Positions 17,779 through 25,169 of a stretch of 64,000 nucleotides of DNA are shown here, one piece after another. Source of the stretch: IDS-8 sp040902105 (GTDB lineage: Bacteria; Pseudomonadota; Gammaproteobacteria; Steroidobacterales; Woeseiaceae); NCBI GenBank assembly GCA_040902105.1, contig JBBDXW010000074.1, forward strand, positions 62,001 through 126,000, given 5' to 3'. Under the pieces are notes generated by a model. It ran no database searches, was not told the origin of the DNA, and saw only the letters and a list, made by a program, of their open reading frames with translations. Both the position numbers and the translations under genes were made by a program. The stretch's first letter is position 1. Every line of letters starts with the position of its first letter.

Positions 17779-18579
17779 ATGAAGAAAAAGAACATTCCGG
17801 TCGAATTTGTATTCGAGCTTTTTGCGCTGATCATTTCCATCATCGTCGTGCACGCGTTTTACGTGTCGGTCGCGCGACCGAATGCTGCGCAGGACATCGC
17901 AGAGCAGGCGATGGTGAGAGAGCAGGATCCATCCGCAGTCCAGCCGCGCTCGATGTGGGTGCTGATCAAGGATCCGGAGCAGGAATCCTGTTTCATCCTG
18001 ATGTTCTGGGCGCTTGCCATCATGGGCTACAAGTCCTTCGTACTCAGGGACCAGCAGCGACTGCTGGAAGTCGACCTGGTGCCGATCGCCGAGGGCATGC
18101 GCATATTGCCCGAGGATTCGCGTGAATTCGCGAGACAGGTGCAGGCGTTGCCACCGGAGCGGCAGCGCCTGTTGCTGCCGCGCGTGCTGCTGAATGCATT
18201 GCGCAGGTTCGCCACGACGCGAAGCATCCAGGACGTCGCCGACAGCACGCATACTATTTGCGAAGCCGAGGCGGATCGGCTCGATTCGGAGATGTCGATG
18301 ATTCGTTATATTTTATGGGCGATACCCGCTATCGGCTTCATCGGCACAGTGCGCGGTATCGGCGACGCGCTGGCGCAGGCGGACAAGGCCGTGCAGGGCG
18401 ATATCGCAGGCGTAACGCTTAGCCTCGGCGTTGCTTTCAACTCGACCCTCATAGCGCTGCTGATCGGCATATTGCTGATGTTTCTGGTACATCAGCTCCA
18501 GTTGCTGCAGGAGCGCCTGGTGCTCGATGTAGAGACCTACACCGACGACAAGCTGATTCGTCATATGAGGTCCGACTGA
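17779..18579 (+). CDS. MotA/TolQ/ExbB-type proton-channel subunit
   Basis: The 266-residue protein has membrane spans at about 10-30, 70-86, 178-196 and 218-238. The family signature lies in the third: IPAIGFIGTVRGIGDALAQAD, followed by GVTLSLGVAFNSTLIALLIGILL. Members form the proton-conducting stator with one-span partners (TolR, ExbD or MotB). No separate ExbD gene is near. The two downstream VWA genes encode proteins whose N-termini look like TolR, so they are the candidate partners. The cytoplasmic loop (about 90-175) is of TolQ-like length. Confidence 0.85.
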   Translation: MKKKNIPVEFVFELFALIISIIVVHAFYVSVARPNAAQDIAEQAMVREQDPSAVQPRSMWVLIKDPEQESCFILMFWALAIMGYKSFVLRDQQRLLEVDLVPIAEGMRILPEDSREFARQVQALPPERQRLLLPRVLLNALRRFATTRSIQDVADSTHTICEAEADRLDSEMSMIRYILWAIPAIGFIGTVRGIGDALAQADKAVQGDIAGVTLSLGVAFNSTLIALLIGILLMFLVHQLQLLQERLVLDVETYTDDKLIRHMRSD

Positions 18580-18604
18580 AACTCCGCGGCCACGGGCAGA
18601 AACC

Positions 18605-19975
18605 TTGACGCGAATTGCAGCACACATAAACGACGCCGCGATCACGTTGCTGAGCGGCGAGCGGATTGCTTACCGGGAGCCTGGTTTCGCGCTTCTCGAC
18701 GATCGCGAACTCACGACCGGCAACGAGGCGTTCGCGAATGCGCGCGTCCATCCGCGTCGCGTGCAGCACCGATACTGGTCGAACCTGGCGACCGCGCCGC
18801 TGCAAGTGCAGCGCTTCAGTCATTTGAGCGCGGCGGATCTGGTCAGCCGGCAGCTGGAGCAGATGTGGCGGGCCGGCGGCGGCGACGCAAGCGAGCTGGT
18901 AGTGGCTGTGCCCGCTTACATGGACACGAAGCATCTTGGCCTTTTTCTCGGAATTGCGGGCGAACTCAAATTGCCGGTGGTTGCAATGGTCGACGCCGCG
19001 GTCGCCGCGACGCGCCGGCAATACAGGAACGCTGTTCCCGTCCATATCGACATGGGTCTTCACGCGACCACCCTGACGCGCCTCGCGCAACCAGGATTTG
19101 CGCAAATCGAGCGGGTCGAGGTGTTGCAGGATAGCGGCCTTTACGCTCTCTACGACATCTGGCTGAACACACTCGCCGAAGTCTTCGTGCAGCAATCGCG
19201 GTTCGATCCACTGCACACGGCGGAAACCGAGCAGATGCTTCTGAACAGCCTCGCTCAATGGCTCGCGCAAGCCGCGCGCCATGAGCGGGTGCAACTCGAA
19301 CTGCAATATGGCGGTATCAGTCACAAGGCCGAGATCGAATCGCTCTCACTGATCGGTGCGGCGGCGCCGGTTTATCAGCTGATTGCCAGTAAATTACGTG
19401 CCTTGTACCGGGCCGAAGACACGCCGGCGATCCAGGTTACCGATCGCGTTGCGCACTTGCCCGGCCTGCCGGACATGCTCAAAGCGCGTGTGGGTGGCGA
19501 AGTGTTCGTGCTGGAGCCAGGCGCGACCGCTCGCGGGGCGCTGGCGCGCATCAGGGAAAGCTCGGGCAAGGGCGCCGGCATCAGCCTCCGGCGCCAGCTG
19601 CCCTGGGATCAGTCCGTGGCCGAGGTCGAGCGCGACGAGACGGCGCGGGCGCACGCAGGAGTTCCGACCCATTTGCTGTTTGGCAGCAAGGCGTATGCCA
19701 TTACAGCGCCGCCGCTCGTAGTGGGCTCGCAGCCGGGTGACGGGGAGCGCACGATTGTGCTGGGCTCGGACATGCCGGGCATTTCGCGCCGCCACTGTTC
19801 CGTCTGCCTGCGGAACGGCCAGTGCGTGCTGGAGGATCTGAGCCGTTACGGGACGTTTCTGAACGGTCACCGGATCGACGGGTCTACAGTGCTGCAGGTC
19901 GGCGATTCGCTGCGGGCAGGGTCGCCGGGTTACGAGTTTCACTTGATCACAACGGATGAAGCTTATGGCGCGTAA
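18605..19975 (+). CDS. Actin/Hsp70-like protein with C-terminal FHA domain
   Basis: The 456-residue protein appears soluble. Residues 1-340 resemble an actin/Hsp70-fold ATPase of DnaK-like proteins: an N-terminal beta strand pair, a SELVVAVPAYMDTKHLGLFLGIA segment equivalent to the Hsp70 VPAYF region, and VVAMVDAAVAA. Catalytic phosphate-binding loops are weakly conserved, so ATPase activity is uncertain. Residues about 380-450 are an FHA domain with SRRHCSV and LSRYGTFLNGHRI, the full phosphothreonine-binding set. It should bind a target phosphorylated by the cluster kinase. It begins 25 bp after the TolQ-like gene and overlaps the first VWA gene by 20 bp. Confidence 0.82.
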   Translation: MTRIAAHINDAAITLLSGERIAYREPGFALLDDRELTTGNEAFANARVHPRRVQHRYWSNLATAPLQVQRFSHLSAADLVSRQLEQMWRAGGGDASELVVAVPAYMDTKHLGLFLGIAGELKLPVVAMVDAAVAATRRQYRNAVPVHIDMGLHATTLTRLAQPGFAQIERVEVLQDSGLYALYDIWLNTLAEVFVQQSRFDPLHTAETEQMLLNSLAQWLAQAARHERVQLELQYGGISHKAEIESLSLIGAAAPVYQLIASKLRALYRAEDTPAIQVTDRVAHLPGLPDMLKARVGGEVFVLEPGATARGALARIRESSGKGAGISLRRQLPWDQSVAEVERDETARAHAGVPTHLLFGSKAYAITAPPLVVGSQPGDGERTIVLGSDMPGISRRHCSVCLRNGQCVLEDLSRYGTFLNGHRIDGSTVLQVGDSLRAGSPGYEFHLITTDEAYGA

Positions 19976-21062
19976 CCGCCGTCGCATTGAAGTTTTCAGC
20001 CTGTCGTTCCTCGACTGCATGAGTTGTGGATTCGGCGCCGTGATCCTGTTCTACATGATTATCAATTCCCAGTCGGCAAGGAACGTCGACGCCCCGCCGC
20101 AGAAGCTCATGGCCGAAACCAGCAAGCTCGAATTCGAAATTCTGGACAAGCGCAAGGACTTAGTGCTCGCCAGGAACACGATGGAAGAGCTCGACGATGA
20201 GCGTGCCGAGGCAGAAAGCGAGATCGCCCAGATCACGGCATTGATCGAAAAGCTCAAAATTGAACTTGCCAAACACGATAAGGAAACGCTGGCCAAAATC
20301 GAGCGCGTCGAAAAACTGCAATCGGATATCGAGTCACTGGAGGAACAGAGAAAACGATTGCTGGCGCTGGAAAAGGAAAAACTCGAAGAGGGCACCAAGG
20401 TGCGGTCCTTTACTGGCGAAGGCGATCGGCAGTATCTGACCGGCCTCAAGGTCGGCGGCGAACGCATTCTCGTGCTGGTCGACGCCTCGGCGAGCATGCT
20501 CGACAGGAGAATCATCAACATCCTGCGGCGCCGCAACATGCCGGAAGCGGAACGGCTGCGCTCCGAAAAATGGCGACAGGCGGTCGCCAGCGTAGACTGG
20601 CTGTCGGCCCAGTTTCCGGTTGAAAGCAAATTTCAGATATATGTCTTCAACACCGAGGCTCGGCCCGTGCTCAAAGGCAGCGAGGGCGTCTGGCTCGAAG
20701 TCGGGGACGGCGAGCAGCTTAGCGAGGCGATTCGCATTCTTCGGCGTACCGTGCCGCAGAAAGGCACCAACATGCTGGATGCGTTCAGCGTCATCAATTC
20801 GCTGAATCCGCTCCCCGACAACGTCATCGTGCTCGTTGACGGACTGCCGACGACGAATGTATCGCAGGCGGAGCGAGGCATGGTCACCGGACAGGAGCGG
20901 CTGAAATACCACTACGAAGCTGAGGCGGTCGTGCCGAGCGGTATTCCGGTCAATGTCCTTCTTTATCCGATGGAGGGAGACTACAACGCCGCGATTGCAT
21001 ACTGGCTTCTTGCCTATCGCACCGGCGGGTCGTTCATGAGCGTCAGCGAGGATTGGCCATGA
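19956..21062 (+). CDS. VWA protein with TolR-like membrane anchor (1)
   Basis: The 368-residue protein has a basic N-terminus (ARNRRRIEVFS), then FLDCMSCGFGAVILFYMII (residues 18-36), a single span with an Asp (D20) at its start. A coiled coil follows (about 53-145, rich in Glu/Lys/Leu), then a von Willebrand A domain with the MIDAS motif DASAS at 176-180 and a later Thr in GTNML. The topology (short cytoplasmic tail, one span with acidic residue, large periplasmic domain) equals TolR/ExbD. It overlaps the FHA gene by 20 bp and the next VWA gene by 4 bp. ATG 19965 is an alternative start. Confidence 0.85.
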   Translation: MKLMARNRRRIEVFSLSFLDCMSCGFGAVILFYMIINSQSARNVDAPPQKLMAETSKLEFEILDKRKDLVLARNTMEELDDERAEAESEIAQITALIEKLKIELAKHDKETLAKIERVEKLQSDIESLEEQRKRLLALEKEKLEEGTKVRSFTGEGDRQYLTGLKVGGERILVLVDASASMLDRRIINILRRRNMPEAERLRSEKWRQAVASVDWLSAQFPVESKFQIYVFNTEARPVLKGSEGVWLEVGDGEQLSEAIRILRRTVPQKGTNMLDAFSVINSLNPLPDNVIVLVDGLPTTNVSQAERGMVTGQERLKYHYEAEAVVPSGIPVNVLLYPMEGDYNAAIAYWLLAYRTGGSFMSVSEDWP

Positions 21063-22057
21063 GCAATCGACGGCGCAGACGCGATGTTGAGATTTTCAGC
21101 CTGTCTTTCCTGGACTGCATCTGCTGTGGATTCGGCGCCATTATCCTGCTGCTCGTGCTCAGTAAGGTTTACGAACCGGTGATCATGGAAAAGACCGAAA
21201 AGGACCTGCAGGAGCTGATCGCGATGCTGCAGGAGGAGTTGTTCGATATTCGCGGCGATACGGTAACGCTGAACCGGGACCTGGTTTCCGCGCGCACGAT
21301 CACGACGGATACGAAGATGACGCTTGCGAAATTGCAGCGGGAACTCGATGTGGTGCAGGGTCAGTACAAGCTGCTCTCGGAGGATGCGCCGGCGTTGAGG
21401 GTTGACGAGGGCGAGCTCCGCGCAGCCCGGCAGCGCCTGACAGAGGAGATGGCGCGTCTGCAGCCGAATTTCCGCCGTGCGCCCGACGATGCGATCGGCG
21501 GCATTCCGGTGGACAGCGAATACATCATTTTCGTCATCGATACGTCAGGCAGCATGCAGGCCAAATGGCGCTTTCTGGAACAGAAGCTGCGTGAAGTACT
21601 GGACGCTTACCCTACCGTAAAAGGCTTGCAAGTAATGAACGACAACGGCCAGTACATGTTTCCGCAATATGGCCGGACCTGGCTCGACGATACGCCGCAA
21701 CTCCGCCAGGCAATCAGAAACACAATTAGCACCTGGGCACCATTCAGCGACAGCAACCCGGCCGACGGCATCGTGTTTGCGCTGGAATCGTTCTGGGACC
21801 CGGAGAAGAAAATCAGCATTTACGTATTTGGGGACGATTTTACCGGTAATTCCATGGAGGCCGTGATTCGCGACATTGACAAGGTCAATGTCGAAGATGC
21901 GGAAGGCAACCGGCGAATGAGAATTCATGCAATTGGCTTTCCTACTGATTTCAGCGGCACCCCGCGTATGGCGATGAAGTTTGCCGGGTTGATGCGCGTC
22001 GTCTGTGAGCGAAATGGCGGTACTTTCGTCGGATTGACCGAGCGGGATTGGCGCTAG
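21059..22057 (+). CDS. VWA protein with TolR-like membrane anchor (2)
   Basis: This 332-residue paralogue of the preceding gene has the same opening: SNRRRRRDVEIFSLSFLDC, with Asp19 at the head of the span ICCGFGAIILLLVL. A coiled-coil region (about 42-135) precedes a VWA domain with a canonical MIDAS, DTSGS at 161-165. The ATG at 21059 overlaps the previous stop as ATGA, so the two are translationally coupled and probably form a heteromeric pair. A decayed copy of this gene lies at about 23333-23530. Confidence 0.87.
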   Translation: MSNRRRRRDVEIFSLSFLDCICCGFGAIILLLVLSKVYEPVIMEKTEKDLQELIAMLQEELFDIRGDTVTLNRDLVSARTITTDTKMTLAKLQRELDVVQGQYKLLSEDAPALRVDEGELRAARQRLTEEMARLQPNFRRAPDDAIGGIPVDSEYIIFVIDTSGSMQAKWRFLEQKLREVLDAYPTVKGLQVMNDNGQYMFPQYGRTWLDDTPQLRQAIRNTISTWAPFSDSNPADGIVFALESFWDPEKKISIYVFGDDFTGNSMEAVIRDIDKVNVEDAEGNRRMRIHAIGFPTDFSGTPRMAMKFAGLMRVVCERNGGTFVGLTERDWR

Positions 22058-22061
22058 TGCG

Positions 22062-22133
22062 AGTGACCGCGAAGCCATCGCGCGCACCGTAGCCACAGAA
22101 CGCGGCGCCGAACTGGTACCGTCCCACGACGCC
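22062..22133 (+). pseudogene. Fragment of a threonine-dehydratase-like gene
   Basis: Read on the plus strand, this segment encodes SDREAIARTVATERGAELVP followed by SHDA. This aligns with GDREAIARSIAAERGAELVP in the intact dehydratase at 25170-26144 (bases about 25547-25610). Identity is also high at the DNA level. No start, stop or flanking gene sequence is present, so it is a relic of recombination from that gene or a paralogue. It lies between the VWA gene stop and uppP. Confidence 0.72.
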
Positions 22134-22276
22134 GGATGGCAGCGCCGCACGGAGGTGCGCCGGACCGTCGTCCGCGTGCGAGCCGCCACCGGTGTAAGTC
22201 AGAGTAGAGACCTCGTCGAGGATTGCACTCGAGCGCTTGTCGATCCGAGCGATCAGCGTCGGCAGGGCGATAGCCG

Positions 22277-23059
22277 TCATGTTGCCAGAAATAGCAACAG
22301 CGCCATGCCGAACGCAATCCGGTACCAGGCGAACACGATGAACGTGTGTCCGGAGATGAAGCCGAGAAGCCACTTGACTGCGGCGAACCCGGTCACCGCC
22401 GCTGCGAAGAAAGCGACCGCAAGCTCGTCCCAGGCTTCGGTGGCGGTCGCTGCGTCGTCCAGCCGCGTTTTCGCGAACTCGTAACCGGTTGCCGCAAACA
22501 TCGTCGGGATGCCGACGAGGAACGCGAACTCGGCGGCACGCGGGCGCAGCGTCAGTCCGGCGAACATCGCGGCAAAGATTGCGGCGGCCGAGCGCGACGT
22601 CCCCGGAAAGACCCCTGCAACGACTTGTGCCACGCCGACTGCGACCACGACGGCCCAGGTGACGCGCTCCGCCGGCACGTGGTGTTGCGCGTAGTACTCG
22701 GCCACGAATATCACCAAGCCGCCGATGATCAATGCTGACGCCACCGGCGTCACCGTTTCCGGCAGCTCCGCGCCGGCGATTTTCGCTGCGAGGCCAAGCA
22801 CTGCCGTTACGAAGAACGCGCTGAAAAGCTTGATCAGGTAGTCGCGCGGCGCGGGCTCTCGCCAGCCGCGTGCCAGTTCCGTGATACGGTGGCGATAGAC
22901 TGAGGTGACAGCCACGATGGCGCCTGACTGAATCGCGACGTTGAACAGATTCGAACGGCGCGCAAGCCAATGCTGAAGGATTAGCAAGTGTCCGGTGCTC
23001 GAAATCGGCAGGAACTCGGTAAGGCCTTCGACGATACCGAGAACAAGGGCCTCAAACAT
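22277..23059 (-). CDS. uppP: Undecaprenyl-diphosphatase UppP/BacA
   Basis: The 260-residue polytopic membrane protein carries both active-site motifs of the BacA family: GIVEGLTEFLPISSTGHL near the N-terminus (Glu and Ser/His residues) and PGTSRSAAAI in the middle. It dephosphorylates undecaprenyl diphosphate so that the lipid carrier for peptidoglycan and O-antigen precursors can be reused. Length is close to the usual 265-275. It sits opposite to its surroundings, between a threonine dehydratase fragment and a VWA gene relic, so it occupies a rearranged segment. Confidence 0.95.
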   Translation of the reverse strand: MFEALVLGIVEGLTEFLPISSTGHLLILQHWLARRSNLFNVAIQSGAIVAVTSVYRHRITELARGWREPAPRDYLIKLFSAFFVTAVLGLAAKIAGAELPETVTPVASALIIGGLVIFVAEYYAQHHVPAERVTWAVVVAVGVAQVVAGVFPGTSRSAAAIFAAMFAGLTLRPRAAEFAFLVGIPTMFAATGYEFAKTRLDDAATATEAWDELAVAFFAAAVTGFAAVKWLLGFISGHTFIVFAWYRIAFGMALLLFLAT

Positions 23060-23185
23060 GAATTGTGCTCGCGCGACTTTTTGTAGGTAACGGCCAGCCT
23101 CGATCCTCGGCGATCTTGACGGCCTGCCGGTCTATCCATGCTGTTTCAGAGTCGGAATAGAGCATTGCCGTAGTGTGGCACAATT

Positions 23186-23230
23186 CGCTACGCTGAATGA
23201 TAGCGCCTGCCGCTATCATTCGGCGTAGCG
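23186..23230. repeat. Long hairpin, 20-bp stem
   Basis: The 20-bp arms 23186-23205 (CGCTACGCTGAATGATAGCG) and 23211-23230 are complementary except for one position, with a 5-base loop. It lies upstream of uppP and is AT-richer than the REP elements here. It is not followed by a T-run on the plus strand. It may be a single-stranded-DNA hairpin left by a mobile element, or a bidirectional terminator. Confidence 0.7.
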
Positions 23231-23332
23231 ATATGCCAAACGTATGAACAACTGTTCATATTTGATCAACGTGAAACGGCGCCGTCGAGGCGTCACCAAT
23301 TCGAGCCATGAGGAAGGCGTGCAACTGGCGAC

Positions 23333-23530
23333 GTGTTTCGACTCATGCGAAAATGCGGTACTGAACCGCGAGCTGGTTTCAGCACGTCAGATTACGACAG
23401 ATACAAAAAAAGTTACGCTCGCCGACTGCAAAGGGAACTTGATCCTGCAGCCCAATTTACGCCGTGCGTCCGATGATGCGATCGGCGGTATACTTGTCGA
23501 CAGAATCGATGATTTTCGTCATCGATACAT
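23333..23530 (+). pseudogene. Decayed copy of the second VWA gene
   Basis: The translation contains LNRELVSARQITTDTKK, then LQPNLRRASDDAIGGI, clearly matching LNRDLVSARTITTDTKM and LQPNFRRAPDDAIGGI in the VWA gene at 21059-22057. About 108 bp between these blocks (VWA gene positions about 21351-21458) are deleted. The copy loses homology just before the MIDAS Ser residues and then runs into a REP element. Weak similarity may begin at the RRRR segment near 23270. A 114-codon frame spans it but lacks the anchor and the VWA domain, so I call it a pseudogene. Confidence 0.8.
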
Positions 23531-23559
23531 GAGATGGCTGATCAAGGATGACTTGCCCT

Positions 23560-23624
23560 TGTTGGAGCCCGTGAAAACGGGCGAATAACGACGCTGGGAT
23601 CGCTCGCTCTCGCGGGCTCCAACA
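23560..23624. repeat. REP-like palindrome, family B
   Basis: The arms are TGTTGGAGCCCG and CGGGCTCCAACA, with internal CGGGCGA / TCGCTC-type bases. Related copies lie at 27032-27095 and 42959-43009. It directly follows the VWA pseudogene. Confidence 0.75.
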
Positions 23625-23778
23625 GCACTGTACCTCTAATTACCCTTCGACCCCGGCACCTCTTTTCGCCACAATTGATCGGCAGCCCGCCATTTTGCCG
23701 TCCCCCTCCGACCTCTTTCGCAGCGCGTAATTGACTCCGAACCAGCCATTCGGCTGACCTGAATCGGAGGAGATGAAC

Positions 23779-24504
23779 ATGCGTACGAAACTCACGGTAA
23801 TAAGCGTTATTGCCTGCCTCGCGGCGGGGCCGGTGCTGGCGGCCGACAAGGCGTCAAGGCAGGAAACGATCGGTGTCGGAATGGGTGCCACCGTCGGCGC
23901 GCTCGCGGGCGGCCCGATCGGCTTTGTTCTGGGTGCTGCCATCGGCGCGAAAATCGGCGACGGGTTCCATCAGAAAGACGTCGAAGTCGAAACGCTCAAC
24001 AGCTCGCTCAGGAGTTCACAGAGCCGGGTATCGGAGCTGGAACAGAATGTCGACTCGCTGAACGCGGGGATCGACAGGCTCAACAGCGATTTGCAACAGA
24101 TGCACGCCGCCTCGCGACCTGAATTGCTGAACCTGTTGAAGGCCGGCATCGAAATGGATTTGCTGTTCATGACCGATCAGCACGTGTTGCCGGGTTCAAC
24201 CCGCGCCAGGCTCGGCAAACTCGCCGCCAGCCTGGCCGTGATGCCGGACGTGCGCCTGCAGCTTGACGGCTTTGCCGATGAACGGGGCGACAGCGCGTAC
24301 AACCAGAATCTGTCGGTACAGCGCGCGGAATACGTACGCCAGGTGCTGCAGGAAAACGGCGTGCCCAATGAGCGCATCGAGCTGACTGCCCACGGCGAGT
24401 CCCCCGCCGCCGACGCTACGGCCGACAGTTACGCGCTCGAGCGCAGGGTGAGCCTGACCTTGTTCGTCCAGGATCCGCCGTCGCTTGCCGCCAATCCGGA
24501 TTGA
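23779..24504 (+). CDS. OmpA-family protein with glycine-zipper segment
   Basis: The 241-residue exported protein has a signal peptide ending near GPVLA, then a glycine-zipper-like hydrophobic segment (GVGMGATVGALAGGPIGFVLGAAIGAKIGDG). A short coiled coil (about 70-105) and a C-terminal OmpA-like peptidoglycan-binding domain with LDGFADERGDSAYNQNLSVQRAEYV follow. The order resembles sortase-associated OmpA-like proteins (PdsO), but no sortase gene is visible here. The ATG at 23779 is chosen because GGAGG at 23766-23770 is 8 nt upstream; the ATG at 23773 is too close. Confidence 0.85.
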   Translation: MRTKLTVISVIACLAAGPVLAADKASRQETIGVGMGATVGALAGGPIGFVLGAAIGAKIGDGFHQKDVEVETLNSSLRSSQSRVSELEQNVDSLNAGIDRLNSDLQQMHAASRPELLNLLKAGIEMDLLFMTDQHVLPGSTRARLGKLAASLAVMPDVRLQLDGFADERGDSAYNQNLSVQRAEYVRQVLQENGVPNERIELTAHGESPAADATADSYALERRVSLTLFVQDPPSLAANPD

Positions 24505-24594
24505 AGCTATGCAACGCTACAGCAGTCGATTGCAGGGTTCCGCAAGCGTAGCGCAGAGGCTTTCCCCCAAAGACTCGTTCCCGAGTCTCCGTTC

Positions 24595-24627
24595 GGCCGG
24601 CCCCGTTGGGGCCGGCCTTTTTCTTTG
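24595..24627 (+). terminator. Rho-independent terminator
   Basis: A perfect 10-bp stem (GGCCGGCCCC at 24595-24604, complement at 24608-24617) with a 3-base loop is followed by TTTTTCTTTG. It lies about 90 bp after the OmpA-like gene and should end its transcript. Confidence 0.88.
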
Positions 24628-24743
24628 TGCAGCATCGCTGCAGGGTATAATTGCCGTGCAAATGTGCAGCCGGGAGTCCCGCGGCTTATAGTCGGCTCCC
24701 TGTTCCGGATACGCAGCAAGGCAGGAAAAACGGCAGGCAGATC

Positions 24744-25085
24744 GTGACAGAACTGGTCGAGAAACGTTGCACGCCGTGCGAAGGCGGTACAGAGCCGTTG
24801 ACGGCCGCTGCGGTTGCGGAACTCATGCCCGCCCTCGATCGCGGCTGGACGCTCAGCGCAGACGGCAAAAGCATCGCGCGGGATTTCAGCTTCCCCGCGT
24901 TCAGCTGGACCATCGCCTTTGTCAACGCGGTCGCCTGGATCGCGACCACCGAAGGCCATCATCCGGAAATGGTCGTGAACTACGGCACCTGTGTCGTGCG
25001 GTACAAAACGACGGCCATAGACGGATTGTCCGACAACGACTTCATCTGCGCAGCAAAAGTAGACCGCATTGCGGCGGATCTGTAA
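24744..25085 (+). CDS. phhB: Pterin-4a-carbinolamine dehydratase
   Basis: The 113-residue protein matches PhhB, which recycles the 4a-hydroxy-tetrahydrobiopterin produced by phenylalanine hydroxylase. The first active-site block EGHHPEMVVNYGTCVV is intact. In the second block the usual TTHAIDGL-type sequence reads KTTAIDGLSDND, so the third family His appears to be Thr. The start is GTG at 24744; an upstream extension in the same frame is unlike the family. Phenylalanine and tyrosine breakdown continues through hmgA at the far end of this window, but phenylalanine hydroxylase is not visible. Confidence 0.9.
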   Translation: MTELVEKRCTPCEGGTEPLTAAAVAELMPALDRGWTLSADGKSIARDFSFPAFSWTIAFVNAVAWIATTEGHHPEMVVNYGTCVVRYKTTAIDGLSDNDFICAAKVDRIAADL

Positions 25086-25169
25086 TTCGCGAGTGAGTCC
25101 GGCAATGCGCCGGACTCCCGGCCTTGAAAGGCAGAATCGCGCTTATTCAACCTCCTTTGAGGGTCTTAA

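Noticed and set aside
23244..23588. 114-codon frame as a functional gene
   Set aside because: Its recognisable part is a deleted and frameshifted copy of the VWA gene, and it terminates inside a REP element.
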